A stretch of DNA of 64,000 bases from an uncultured Flavobacteriales bacterium. Lineage in GTDB: Bacteria; Bacteroidota; Bacteroidia; Flavobacteriales_D; Crocinitomicaceae. The stretch spans positions 62,001-126,000 of the forward strand of contig CALEIK010000027.1 of the NCBI GenBank assembly GCA_937876195.1, in the 5' to 3' direction. Position 1 is the first letter of the stretch; the number at the start of each line of letters is the position of its first letter. Below are positions 18,432 through 27,351 of the stretch, piece by piece. The notes under the pieces were generated by a model. That model saw nothing but the letters and a program-made list of their open reading frames with translations. It did not search any database and was not told where the DNA came from. The position numbers and the translations under genes are program-made.

Positions 18432-21017
18432 TTACAATCGTCCTGCAACGACAAATGGCTTTTTCTTGGTGAAAACAATGCTTCCGTCAATATTGAACGC
18501 CTCAAATACACCAATGTACATTCCTATGCTTGCCTTTGTATTGTCTTCTCTTACACCATCCCAAATGAAAGTGCCGCGCGAAGCTAGTAATTCGGATTGA
18601 AACACCGTGGAAATTTTTCGCCCACGATCATCGAAGACAGTAAATGTTCCGACAAGTCCTGGTTCAGCCATTTCATAGTTGATTTGAAGGACATCCTCAA
18701 ACCCGTCGTTGTCTGGAGAAATTGTTTCGCTTGTATAGCTGAACTCGCCATTCGAGACAACAGGATAAAACTGTGAGTTCTCTGCTCCGGGCGTCGCAAA
18801 ACCAACCGCCTCAGCAGCAGAGTGCCAATTGTTTTTATCATCAGACAATCCACTTGGGTCAATGCGTTCCAAGGATTTCCCTTTTGTTCCGTCCAGCAAT
18901 CTAAAGTGCCAGTCATCCACATAGGAAACTTTATCCACCTGAAAAGTGCCTCCAAATTGAGATTTAGCTAATATGTACACTGTACTGGAATCGTTGGTAT
19001 AACTTGGAAGATCCATTTCAATAAATTTATCAGCTACAGCTGACGGATAATTTTGAATGATCTGAGATTCGTTCTCCGTCAATACTACGTAATCATCCGG
19101 TGCCAATAAATAGTGTGTTGGAACCACCTCAATGTTGTCAATCATTCCATCGTCATAATCTCCAATTTCCCACTCGAACAAATCAATCAGCTTGTCCGAT
19201 TTATTGTAAAGTTCCACCCAATCACTTCCTCCAGTGAGTGGATCAAACATGATTTCGTTGATAATAACATCTCCGACATCCGCCAATTCTGCAAGCGCGA
19301 AAGTTCCATTCAACGTAGTGCTGTTCAGCCAACAATCGGCTACGTTCTGAAGTTCAATTGTGTAATTTTGAGACCCTACGAGATTTTCATTGAACACAAT
19401 CGAAAGTTGGGTCGGAAAATCACCAACAACAGATTGATTCTGAACTGTCAACACTGGGTTCGTTGAAATTGTCGCATTTACCAAAGACGTTGCATCCATT
19501 CCTTCGTTAAAGTACACTTCCACCAAATTGGGATCTGTTGCAATGATCTGTGTAATTTGTGGAATGGTCACATCTGGTGTTAAATCAAAAACAGAATTAA
19601 TCATTCCAGGTGTTCCTCCGGAAGGGTCGTTACTTGCTGTCCAATCGGAAATGTCAGTACACGGATCGTCGGGATTAATCCGCTCAATCGTATAACCTCC
19701 GTCATCTTTGTTGGTGTCGTGGTACCAGCCCAAATCATAAAAAATAGAATCTAAAAACGTTCCGCTATCATCGTAAAGCACAATGGCATCATCCGAATTA
19801 TTCAAACTGGGAAAACTTGTCACCCCAGTAGCAACCGCAAATGAATCTACGCTTGAAGTTGGTGTTAGCACAATGTATTCGCCAGGCAATATCCACGCAT
19901 CTTGCACTGTTCCGAACGAACTGTTGTCTCCCAATTGCCAACCATTCAGATTAAAAATCTTCCCACTGCGATTGTACAACTCCACAAATTCCACACTTGG
20001 CAATCCAACCACAGGTGTTGGATCGCACATAAATTCATTGATAACTATATCGCCTTGGACAGGTGTTTCTGCAATCAAGTATGAAAAATTCGTTGATTGC
20101 GAACCTGAAGCATTCCCAACTACATCTTCAATTAGGTTTGTAAACAAGGTATACGTACTGCCATTCGCCAGTGGTGAAGCGGGAGTAATATGCACCAAAG
20201 CAGGATTTAACCCATCCAACGTGGCTGTTGTCGCCGATTGAAAAGGTTGAATATCATAATTGTTGATGTCTTCTGCTGTCGCTTGATCCAAAGGTTCATT
20301 GAAAAGCACATCGATTAAATTAGCATTGATGGCAGTCGCGGAAACTAAGACCGGTGGTGCAACATCAACGATTTCATCACCAACGTAGATGTTGTCATAA
20401 TAGAACTTATCTGCGTTACTGACGGTATAGACTTGCATTGCACCAAAGTGAGTTCCCAACAAAGCGGTTCCATCATTCACCGTACCTGCCAGCGTATAAT
20501 TCGTTCCTCCGGTGTCATCAATGTACAATGACCAGTTGGCGCTATTGTCACGTACAACGCGAATTCCAACCTCAAAACTTCCTGCAATTTGTCCCAATGG
20601 TCCCGCCAATAATTCTGTATGAACGCCGCTTTCCACTTTAAACAAACGCACTGCATCGCTCGTTCCAGCTTCTCCCAATTGGATGTAAAACCCGTCAGGG
20701 TCTGTGGTCAAATCAGCCGCGTTCGATGTCAAATAAACTCGTCCAAAATTCCCTCCAGAAGGGGCAAAGGTTTGTCGCGTCCAAAAAGTCCATTCTTTCG
20801 TGTCTAAAGTTGCCAAACCATGAGCCGTAGAAAGGTACGATGTACTTGCAATTGTATTGTTCAATTGAAGTTGTTCAGATACATTGACGATAAAATCAGC
20901 ATCCGTCCCTGTCCAAGTAGGAGCATTGGTGAAATCTCCATCCGAGAAATCATCAAATATCTGCGCGAATAGTGCCGATTGAGTTAAAATAACAACAGCC
21001 AATAAAAATTGCTTCAT
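18432..21017 (-). CDS. Secreted lamin-tail-domain surface protein with FlgD-like C-terminus
   Basis: 861 residues with a signal peptide (residues 1-18, ALFAQ). Following an N-terminal concanavalin-like domain (~20-210), Ig-like units (VLVSATAINANLIDVLFNEPL and a second LVEVYFNEGMD copy) alternate with two lamin-tail (LTD) domains, each beginning VINEFMCDPTP or VINEIMFDPLTGGSDWVELYNKS. The C-terminal ~100 residues (ETISPDNDGFEDVLQI ... FDDRGRKIST ... WDGVREDNTKASIGMYIGVFEAF) are a FlgD-Ig/gliding-type domain used by some T9SS substrates in place of the YPNP type. LTD domains are frequent in secreted nucleases and surface proteins of Bacteroidetes, but no nuclease motif is visible here. Confidence 0.85.
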   Translation of the reverse strand: MKQFLLAVVILTQSALFAQIFDDFSDGDFTNAPTWTGTDADFIVNVSEQLQLNNTIASTSYLSTAHGLATLDTKEWTFWTRQTFAPSGGNFGRVYLTSNAADLTTDPDGFYIQLGEAGTSDAVRLFKVESGVHTELLAGPLGQIAGSFEVGIRVVRDNSANWSLYIDDTGGTNYTLAGTVNDGTALLGTHFGAMQVYTVSNADKFYYDNIYVGDEIVDVAPPVLVSATAINANLIDVLFNEPLDQATAEDINNYDIQPFQSATTATLDGLNPALVHITPASPLANGSTYTLFTNLIEDVVGNASGSQSTNFSYLIAETPVQGDIVINEFMCDPTPVVGLPSVEFVELYNRSGKIFNLNGWQLGDNSSFGTVQDAWILPGEYIVLTPTSSVDSFAVATGVTSFPSLNNSDDAIVLYDDSGTFLDSIFYDLGWYHDTNKDDGGYTIERINPDDPCTDISDWTASNDPSGGTPGMINSVFDLTPDVTIPQITQIIATDPNLVEVYFNEGMDATSLVNATISTNPVLTVQNQSVVGDFPTQLSIVFNENLVGSQNYTIELQNVADCWLNSTTLNGTFALAELADVGDVIINEIMFDPLTGGSDWVELYNKSDKLIDLFEWEIGDYDDGMIDNIEVVPTHYLLAPDDYVVLTENESQIIQNYPSAVADKFIEMDLPSYTNDSSTVYILAKSQFGGTFQVDKVSYVDDWHFRLLDGTKGKSLERIDPSGLSDDKNNWHSAAEAVGFATPGAENSQFYPVVSNGEFSYTSETISPDNDGFEDVLQINYEMAEPGLVGTFTVFDDRGRKISTVFQSELLASRGTFIWDGVREDNTKASIGMYIGVFEAFNIDGSIVFTKKKPFVVAGRL

Positions 21018-21037
21018 AGTTCATCATTCAATGCAGC

Positions 21038-21054
21038 TAAATATAGTAAATTTG
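21038..21054. promoter_or_regulatory. Back-to-back -7 boxes between the lamin-tail gene and asd
   Basis: TAAATTTG at 21047-21054 on the plus strand (exact TAnnTTTG, 28 nt before the asd ATG) and TATATTTA on the minus strand at 21045-21038 (one mismatch, 20 nt before the lamin-tail ATG). The divergent 65-bp gap must hold both promoters, which supports these calls; no clear -33 TTG on either strand. Confidence 0.45.
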
Positions 21055-21082
21055 AGCATTCAATTAAAATTAAATTTTTGTT

Positions 21083-22105
21083 ATGAGGGTTGCTGTTGTT
21101 GGTGCTACTGGAATGGTTGGGGGAATTATGTTCAAAGTATTGCGAGAAATGAACTTTCCAATTACTGAAATAATCCCTGTCGCTTCTGAAAAATCTGTGG
21201 GTAAACTCATCGATTTCGGCGGAATTGGTGCTCCCGTTGTTGATCTACAAACGGCCGTAGATATGGTTCCAGACATCGCTATTTTTTCGGCAGGGGGACA
21301 AACATCACTTGATTGGGCACCTAAATTTGCTGAAAAGGGAACGGTTGTGATCGATAATTCATCTGCTTGGCGCATGGATCCTTCGAAGAAATTGATTGTT
21401 CCAGAAATCAATGGTCACTTGCTGACGGCTGATGATAAAATTATTGCCAACCCAAATTGCAGTACAATTCAACTAGTTCTTGCTTTAAAACCGCTGCACG
21501 ACAAATACCGTGTAAAACGTGTTGTCGTTTCAACGTATCAATCCATCACTGGAACCGGTATGAAGGCAATGACGCAACTCACCAACGAACGGAACGGAGT
21601 TGAAGGAGAGATGGCATATCACTATAAAATTGATCAAAACTGCATTCCTCAATGCGATGATTTTATGGAAAACGGTTATACCAAGGAGGAAATGAAGTTA
21701 ACCAATGAAACAAAGAAAATTTTAGATCCTTCGATCAACGTGACTGCGACAGCTGTTCGTGTACCTGTCATGGGTGGACACTCGGAAGCGGTTAACATTG
21801 AGTTTGAATCAGATTTTGAGTTGAATGAGGTACGTTCGCTTTTGCACAATCAACCGGGAATTACGTTGAAAGATGACCCAACGACCAATAATTACCCAAT
21901 GCCTTTGTACGGTGAAGGGAAAAACGATGTCTTTGTAGGGCGCATCCGTCGCGATGAATCACAGCCGAACACACTAAACATGTGGATTGTTGCCGATAAT
22001 TTGCGCAAAGGTGCCGCGACAAATGCTGTTCAAATTGCTCAACTGTTGGTGGATAAAGGTATAGTTAGTTCAAAGTTAGAAAGTTCAAGTAGTTCAAAGA
22101 TTTGA
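21083..22105 (+). CDS. asd: Aspartate-semialdehyde dehydrogenase
   Basis: 340 residues; most orthologues are ~330. NADP-binding GATGMVGG at residues 8-15, phosphate region, active-site Cys in ANPNCSTIQL (~131) and the conserved GGH of VPVMGGHSEAVNIE (~232). It reduces aspartyl phosphate to aspartate semialdehyde for the lysine/threonine/methionine and diaminopimelate branch. The C-terminus is odd: after the normal end (LLVDKGIV) there is a Ser-rich tail SSKLESSSSSKI encoded by GTTCAA-rich sequence, and the last ~107 nt of the gene are duplicated just downstream. The catalytic part appears intact. Confidence 0.95.
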   Translation: MRVAVVGATGMVGGIMFKVLREMNFPITEIIPVASEKSVGKLIDFGGIGAPVVDLQTAVDMVPDIAIFSAGGQTSLDWAPKFAEKGTVVIDNSSAWRMDPSKKLIVPEINGHLLTADDKIIANPNCSTIQLVLALKPLHDKYRVKRVVVSTYQSITGTGMKAMTQLTNERNGVEGEMAYHYKIDQNCIPQCDDFMENGYTKEEMKLTNETKKILDPSINVTATAVRVPVMGGHSEAVNIEFESDFELNEVRSLLHNQPGITLKDDPTTNNYPMPLYGEGKNDVFVGRIRRDESQPNTLNMWIVADNLRKGAATNAVQIAQLLVDKGIVSSKLESSSSSKI

Positions 22106-22264
22106 TATTGACGTATTAAAATCTTTGATAGATTTGCGCAAAGGTGCCGCAACAATGCTGTTCAAATTGCTCAACTGTTGGTGGATAAAGGTATAGTTCG
22201 TTCAAAGTTAGAAAGTTCAAGTAGTTCAAAGATTTGATATTGACGTATTAAAATCTTTGATAGA
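21999..22264 (+). repeat. Tandem duplication (~133 nt) of the asd 3' end
   Basis: Copy 1 (21999-22131) holds the last ~36 codons of asd, the stop and 26 nt beyond; copy 2 (22132-22264) repeats it with three differences (one G to A, one single-base deletion, one A to C). The deletion shifts frame, so copy 2 cannot encode the tail. Both copies contain the GTTCAA-rich stretch, and the sequence right after copy 2 (TTGAACTTTGAACTT) is complementary to it, so a long imperfect hairpin can form between asd and the convergent SUFU gene. Confidence 0.92.
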
Positions 22265-22293
22265 ATTCCATTGAACTTTGAACTTCTTAAACT

Positions 22294-22902
22294 TTAAACT
22301 CGTCTAAGTCTCCACTTGCTCTTTAACACTGAACTTCTGAAATCGTCGAGTTTTTCTGTTACGCCCTTGTTGACTAGTTTCTGAACAAATTTGAATGTTC
22401 CCTTGTGCTGTTTGTAGTCCATCTCTGATTTGAAAATTGGAATTACACCTAGAAAGTTGACTTTCTTACCATCAACAATGATGGGCGCCATTTCATCTTC
22501 CAACAGCATTGGGTCGGACAAGAAAAAGTAATCTTGCTTCATTGTATTCGAAAGTGGCTGAGGGTCTTTTCCGCAAGGGATCGTATGCCCATGGCCGTAC
22601 CATGTTTCCTTTTCAACGACATGTTTTGCGAGGCGTTGAATCCACTCAAACACCCAGTTGGAGTTTGAATTTTTCAAGTCCTCCCATTCCCAATAACTGG
22701 GCAGGCAAAAATAAAGTTCGTTGTACGTTCTGTCTTCCCATTTTTCAGGGACAGGCATTTTGTAATCGCGCAATCCATTGGTGACAATTACGGTCACTGG
22801 CGACTTTAACTCCAAATCCAAAACGAGAAGAGGAATACCTTCAAAAAAAGGAGCATCCGATACGCGATGCTCCCCAAATCTGTCAATAAATGCTTGTTTC
22901 AA
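22294..22902 (-). CDS. Suppressor-of-fused (SUFU) domain protein
   Basis: 202 residues with a probable TTG start at 22902 (no in-frame ATG before it; the frame begins right after the stop of the DUF2911 gene, 15 nt away). Motifs typical of bacterial SUFU-domain proteins are seen: YNELYFCLPSYWEWEDL (~80), WYGHGHTIPCG (~117) and the later LGVIPIFKSEMDYK (~165). Bacterial SUFU domains occur as immunity proteins of polymorphic toxins and as stand-alone proteins of unknown role; no toxin gene is nearby, so the second is more likely here. Probably co-transcribed with the DUF2911 gene upstream. Confidence 0.8.
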   Translation of the reverse strand: MKQAFIDRFGEHRVSDAPFFEGIPLLVLDLELKSPVTVIVTNGLRDYKMPVPEKWEDRTYNELYFCLPSYWEWEDLKNSNSNWVFEWIQRLAKHVVEKETWYGHGHTIPCGKDPQPLSNTMKQDYFFLSDPMLLEDEMAPIIVDGKKVNFLGVIPIFKSEMDYKQHKGTFKFVQKLVNKGVTEKLDDFRSSVLKSKWRLRRV

Positions 22903-22917
22903 TGTAGCTTGTACAAA

Positions 22918-23763
22918 TTATTTACCTGTCCATTCTTTGATGGACGCTTCATTCATTTTAACGTAGTTATCATTCCCTGCTTTTTTTGCAGCATCAAGCG
23001 ACAAGTTCGCCGTTGCAATGGCTCCTTTGAAATCTCCCATTTCGGCTTGAATCAATGCTTTTTTGCGCAATACATAAAAAGGAACACTTTCTCCACTCAT
23101 TTCAATGGATTTATTGATCCACGTAAGTGCATCTTTCAAATCTGTTTTTTCTGCGTACTTATAATCCGCTGCGCGGTAATAATCTGCTACCGACGGTCCA
23201 GCCATCACTTTCGAAATATTTTCATTCATCTTGTCACGCGTTGGGACCATGAACTTCGTTGATACCTTTGTTTTATCCCATGCAAAAGAAAGTACTGCAT
23301 CATTCAAGGAAATTGACTCAATGGCAATGGTAAACGTCTCAATCACATCATTCAGTTTTTGAGTTTTTGCTTTTACTTCAAGCACTACGTTTTCAGCTTT
23401 CCATTCTTCTGGTGTTCCCCAGTTTTCAATTTCTGAATACAAGTAAATACTCCATTCTGATTCGCCTGGCTTCGTATAAATGGCATACTTTCCTGCTTTC
23501 ACAGTGTCTTTTCCAAATACCACAGCATCGCTAAATTCAATCATCGAGTTTTTATTAGCTCCTGTTCTCCACACTTCGTTCATTGGAACAACATCTCCAA
23601 AAACGACACGATCACGCTTGCTTGGGCGCGAATATTCGATGGTAATATCTGTCAATCCTACTTGTTGGGTGATTTTTGCTTCTGGGCTCAACCGCGGAGA
23701 AGCTATTTGCGAAAATGACACAGATGCAAATGCACATGCCATTACTACTACTAAATTTTTCAT
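22918..23763 (-). CDS. Secreted DUF2911 protein with C-terminal TPR-like helices
   Basis: 281 residues with a signal peptide (1-18, VSFSQ). Residues ~20-170 are a DUF2911 domain (SPEAKITQQVGLTDITIEYSRPSKR, with the conserved GANKNSMIEFSDAV and GKYAIYTKPG strands), a beta-sandwich domain almost confined to Bacteroidetes. The C-terminal ~80 residues form two TPR-like helix pairs (DALTWINKSIEM, FYVLRKKALIQAEMGDFKGAIATANLSL). Function unknown; the domain is expected in the periplasm. It precedes the SUFU gene by 15 nt. Confidence 0.85.
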   Translation of the reverse strand: MKNLVVVMACAFASVSFSQIASPRLSPEAKITQQVGLTDITIEYSRPSKRDRVVFGDVVPMNEVWRTGANKNSMIEFSDAVVFGKDTVKAGKYAIYTKPGESEWSIYLYSEIENWGTPEEWKAENVVLEVKAKTQKLNDVIETFTIAIESISLNDAVLSFAWDKTKVSTKFMVPTRDKMNENISKVMAGPSVADYYRAADYKYAEKTDLKDALTWINKSIEMSGESVPFYVLRKKALIQAEMGDFKGAIATANLSLDAAKKAGNDNYVKMNEASIKEWTGK

Positions 23764-23843
23764 TTGTTGTTGTTTTTTTCGCTAAGATACAAAACCGAAA
23801 TGAACAAGTGGTGCGTTTTCAGGATAACTAAAAGGCGATATCG

Positions 23844-24311
23844 CTAAACCAACGTCTCCAGTGCTTGCCAAAAGCTCTCTGTGGAATTGACACAACCTTG
23901 TTCGAGCATTTGATGAATTTCCAATTCCCTTTCTTTTGTATATGGCTTTGATGTCTTGAAAACAGTTAATTCATAAGGTTGGTTTACCAATGCCGCATGG
24001 ATTGACCCAGGTGTTGAAAGATCAGCAGTGCTATCAGGTTTTGCGTTCAAGGAAATCATCTCTACATGATCTGATTTTAAGTGAAATACTAAGCATGAAG
24101 TAGCTGAACGGTGTTCAATGAATTGTAACTTTTCATACACAATTTGCAAAACGGTGTCCGAAAACAACTCCACTAATTGAACTGCCTTTTCAGGGTTCAC
24201 TTTGTTCATCTCCTCCCATTCTTCCCCATGTACTCCGTTGACAATTAGGAAATGCTTCAAATCTTCAGCAAACACTTCCAATTCCTCGTCAGATAGTATT
24301 CTATACTTCAT
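23844..24311 (-). CDS. DUF6495-type cytoplasmic protein
   Basis: 155 residues without signal peptide or membrane segments. The N-terminus MKYRILSDEELEVFAEDLKHFLIVNGVHGEEWEEMN and the following helical region with LFSDTVLQIVYEKLQFIEH match my memory of the Bacteroidetes DUF6495 family; the sequence was not searched. No catalytic motif. It stands alone between the DUF2911 gene and a secreted protein on the same strand. A -7 box lies only 4 nt before its start codon. Confidence 0.65.
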   Translation of the reverse strand: MKYRILSDEELEVFAEDLKHFLIVNGVHGEEWEEMNKVNPEKAVQLVELFSDTVLQIVYEKLQFIEHRSATSCLVFHLKSDHVEMISLNAKPDSTADLSTPGSIHAALVNQPYELTVFKTSKPYTKERELEIHQMLEQGCVNSTESFWQALETLV

Positions 24312-24315
24312 AGCG

Positions 24316-24323
24316 CAAAAGTA
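24316..24323 (-). promoter_or_regulatory. -7 box directly before the DUF6495 gene
   Basis: On the minus strand the sequence reads TACTTTTG, an exact TAnnTTTG, with 4 nt to the ATG at 24311. Predicted transcription would start at the start codon. No clear -33 TTG. Confidence 0.4.
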
Positions 24324-24351
24324 GGAGAATTAAGCAAGAAAATTCTTTTGG

Positions 24352-25401
24352 CTACTCAAAATACGTATATTCATACGTGCTGTTTCTCTGTAACTTTCCT
24401 TTGCTGAAATATTCATGAGCAACAATCAAATCGTTGTCTCCATGCATATAAACATTTGAAGAAGTACATTTTTTTCTTTTACCGTTATAGATTTCTTGTC
24501 GGGTTGTTTGCTTCGCTTCATTTTGTTCTGTTCTATATCCATAGTCGAACTTCCCTTTTTTATAATAACTTGTCATTGTGGCATTTCCTTGAACAACACT
24601 TGAACTCACCAAAATACTGTCACGGATGTATCTATGATGTGAAACAAAAACTGAATCCTTGTCGAAGGCTGAAATAGACAAATAGGGTTTACCCTTTTCT
24701 ATCGTACGTGTGTATTTCTTATAACTACCGTCTGCACTTTCCTCCGCATATTGACAATAGCTGCCCATATCGTTAGAAGTGGAAGCTAAAAGATCCGAAC
24801 CTTCTGGTTTGCATGAATAATCCCATTGATTTTTAACCTTTCCATTCTTAAAAAATGTTGACTGAATGAGTTTTCCTTCTTCATTGTACTTTTTCTCCAA
24901 CACAGTCGTCTTTTTCAAATTACGTCCTTCCGCAAATGTCTGTTTCACTATTTTTCCATTATCTAGTTCAAAGGTTCTCTTTGAATTTACTTTACCCTTC
25001 GCGTAAACAGTTTCAGCGGTTAAAGCATAATTTGAATCATACTCAAACGCCGTTCTTCTTGTCTTATTCTTAAATTTTACAACAATCTCAGTAGGAATTG
25101 TGTCTTGAATATACCTGAAGTTTGTTGTGGAAAACTTTGATTTAGAATAGACTATATTTCCACTAGGATTGAAGTGATAGATTGTTTTATATGTTTCTCT
25201 TTGAGGGCTTTTTGACGTGATTTCCAGCGCTTTAATTTTCTTTTCACTGATCCTTTCAGCTTTCAAGGTTTGTACGAAAAAATACAGCTGACTAAGGTTC
25301 TTATTTTCAAGATTGTATTCGTAATAACGCATTTGTCCGGGGGTTTGTGCACAAGCTACGGTAGAGATGAATAGCACAATCATACTTAAATTTAATTTCA
25401 T
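24352..25401 (-). CDS. Secreted protein with MORN/YD-like repeats, unknown function
   Basis: 349 residues from the ATG at 25401; the frame is open to 25461 but a start there puts charged residues before the signal peptide MKLNLSMIVLFISTVACAQ. The mature part is rich in beta strands with a weak repeat of the form FxYDSNYALTAETVYxKGKVNSKRTFEL, EEGKLIQSTFFKNGKVKNQWDY, YKKGKFDYGYRTEQNE, which looks like the antitoxin-like or toxin-associated WG/YD and MORN repeat proteins of Bacteroidetes. No catalytic motif; not a T9SS substrate by its C-terminus. Divergent from dxr. Confidence 0.6.
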   Translation of the reverse strand: MKLNLSMIVLFISTVACAQTPGQMRYYEYNLENKNLSQLYFFVQTLKAERISEKKIKALEITSKSPQRETYKTIYHFNPSGNIVYSKSKFSTTNFRYIQDTIPTEIVVKFKNKTRRTAFEYDSNYALTAETVYAKGKVNSKRTFELDNGKIVKQTFAEGRNLKKTTVLEKKYNEEGKLIQSTFFKNGKVKNQWDYSCKPEGSDLLASTSNDMGSYCQYAEESADGSYKKYTRTIEKGKPYLSISAFDKDSVFVSHHRYIRDSILVSSSVVQGNATMTSYYKKGKFDYGYRTEQNEAKQTTRQEIYNGKRKKCTSSNVYMHGDNDLIVAHEYFSKGKLQRNSTYEYTYFE

Positions 25402-25488
25402 AAGGAGTGTTTTTTTGAGTTTAGTTAATATAATATCCATCGTCAAAAAGGTTACAAACAAAAATGGAAATCAACCGAATTGAACTGT

Positions 25489-25496
25489 TATCTTTG
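25489..25496 (+). promoter_or_regulatory. -7 box directly before dxr
   Basis: TATCTTTG, an exact TAnnTTTG, ends 4 nt before the dxr ATG at 25501. This places predicted transcription start at the start codon, and it also argues against the longer frame beginning at 25480. Confidence 0.45.
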
Positions 25497-25500
25497 TTCA

Positions 25501-26667
25501 ATGACATCAAAAAAAGGAATCGCCATCTTAGGCTCAACAGGTTCTATTGGAACACAAGCGTTACAAGTAATTGAAGCGTATCCAGAACAGTTTGATTTGC
25601 AGGTTCTCACTGCGCATAAGAATGTCGATTTATTGATTGAGCAAGCAAAGAAACACCTCCCAAACACCGTAGTAATTGGTGACGAAACACAATTCGAACA
25701 TTTAAAAACTGCGTTGTGGGATTTGGACATCCATGTCTATTGTGGTGAAGCGGCACTGGAACAAGTCGTGGATTCTGCAGAAATTAATACCGTGCTCACC
25801 GCGATGGTTGGTTATGCTGGACTTAAGCCTACACTGGCTGCTATTCGCGCGAAGAAGGATATTGCATTGGCGAATAAAGAAACACTCGTTGTTGCTGGTG
25901 AACTCATTACCCGCGAAGCGTTTGAAAACAGCGTGAATATTTACCCTGTCGATTCTGAGCATTCTGCTATTTTTCAATGTTTGACAGGTGAGTTTCATAA
26001 TCCCATTGAAAAAATATATTTAACTGCATCGGGCGGACCGTTTCGTGGGTTTACGCCAGAGCAATTGAGTAAGGTCACGAAAGCACAAGCCTTAAATCAC
26101 CCAAATTGGGACATGGGGGCAAAAATTACAATTGATTCTGCTTCGATGATGAATAAGGGATTAGAAGTAATTGAAGCCAAGTGGCTCTTCAACTTAAAGG
26201 CGGATCAAATTGATGTTGTAGTACATCCTCAGTCGATAGTTCATTCACTTGTGCAGTTTGAAGACGGAAGCATGAAGGCACAAATGGGACTTCCTGATAT
26301 GAAATTACCGATTCAATATGCGTTGACGTACCCAAATCGACTAAAAACCGATTACCCGCGTTTCAATTTCATGGATTACCCTGAGTTGACCTTTGAAAAA
26401 GTCGATTTTACCACGTTCCCCAACCTACAATTGGCTTATGATGCCCTCAACGCTGGAGGAACACTTGCCTGTACACTCAACGCCGCCAACGAAATTGCTG
26501 TAGAAGCATTTTTAGCGGATAAAATTGCGTTTGCTCAAATTGCCATCATCAATGCAAAAACCATGGAAGGAGTACAGAATGTTTTACAACCAACGCTGGA
26601 AGATTACATTGCTGTGGATCTGGAAGCACGAAAAATTGCACTTGAACTAGTTCGCAGGAATTTCTAG
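25501..26667 (+). CDS. dxr: 1-Deoxy-D-xylulose 5-phosphate reductoisomerase
   Basis: 388 residues from the ATG at 25501. The NADPH-binding GSTGSIGTQALQVI is at the N-terminus; metal and substrate residues are in VYPVDSEHSAIFQCL (Asp and Glu ligands, ~148-153), LTASGGPFRGF and HPNWDMGAKITIDSASMMNKGLEVIEA (~200-225). It commits carbon to the MEP isoprenoid pathway, which feeds quinones, undecaprenol and carotenoids. Its last 21 nt overlap the end of the convergent marC gene. Confidence 0.97.
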   Translation: MTSKKGIAILGSTGSIGTQALQVIEAYPEQFDLQVLTAHKNVDLLIEQAKKHLPNTVVIGDETQFEHLKTALWDLDIHVYCGEAALEQVVDSAEINTVLTAMVGYAGLKPTLAAIRAKKDIALANKETLVVAGELITREAFENSVNIYPVDSEHSAIFQCLTGEFHNPIEKIYLTASGGPFRGFTPEQLSKVTKAQALNHPNWDMGAKITIDSASMMNKGLEVIEAKWLFNLKADQIDVVVHPQSIVHSLVQFEDGSMKAQMGLPDMKLPIQYALTYPNRLKTDYPRFNFMDYPELTFEKVDFTTFPNLQLAYDALNAGGTLACTLNAANEIAVEAFLADKIAFAQIAIINAKTMEGVQNVLQPTLEDYIAVDLEARKIALELVRRNF

Positions 26668-27276
26668 TAGTACCACGACTACACTTAAAATGTACTGAAC
26701 ACCAATGGCAATCACAATGAAGCCAATAATTCGTGACAGTGCGTTGATTCCCGAAGCTCCCATCAGTTTCACAATGTAGTGAGCACCTTTCAAAATAAAG
26801 TAGATTCCTACACTCACGCAGAGTATTGCACCAATGATAAATAGCTGTTGCGAAAGCTTCGAATACGTTTGCTGGTAAGAAATGAGTAAACTGATCGTAC
26901 CCGGCCCAGCGAGCATTGGAATTGCCAGTGGCGTCAGCGATATTTCAGAGCGATTAAACGCATCGTCTTTTTCACGTTGTTTCATTCCTTTGTGCTCGGA
27001 AAACTTACCAGTCAACAAAGCAAATCCTGAAGACGCAATAATCAACCCTCCAGCGATCTTCAATGCATCCAAACTAATACCAAAAAAGGATAGAATGTAC
27101 TGTCCGAGATAAAAGGAAAGCAACAGAATGGTGAGCACATAAATTGATGTGAAAAAGGCGATCACATTCCGCTCTTTGATCGTGTTTTCTTGCGTCAATC
27201 CGACAAAGATTGGAACGGTTCCAAGTGGGTTAATCACTGAAAATAATGCAGCAAAACTGAGGATAAAAATTTCCAT
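26647..27276 (-). CDS. MarC-family membrane protein
   Basis: 209 residues from the ATG at 27276. Six hydrophobic segments; the N-terminal VINPLGTVPIFVGLTQ and the Pro/Gly-rich LTPLAIPMLAGPGTISLLI (~125) are MarC (UPF0056) signatures, the second being a pseudo-repeat of the first. MarC proteins are inner-membrane proteins of unknown transport function; the older multiple-antibiotic-resistance link is not supported. The stop overlaps the dxr 3' end (21 nt, convergent). Confidence 0.9.
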   Translation of the reverse strand: MEIFILSFAALFSVINPLGTVPIFVGLTQENTIKERNVIAFFTSIYVLTILLLSFYLGQYILSFFGISLDALKIAGGLIIASSGFALLTGKFSEHKGMKQREKDDAFNRSEISLTPLAIPMLAGPGTISLLISYQQTYSKLSQQLFIIGAILCVSVGIYFILKGAHYIVKLMGASGINALSRIIGFIVIAIGVQYILSVVVVLLEIPAN

Positions 27277-27351
27277 TTTTTCCGCAAAGAAATGCACTTT
27301 TCGAATGGCGTGAGTTACGCCTAAATTATGATTGCATTAAAACAAACTACG

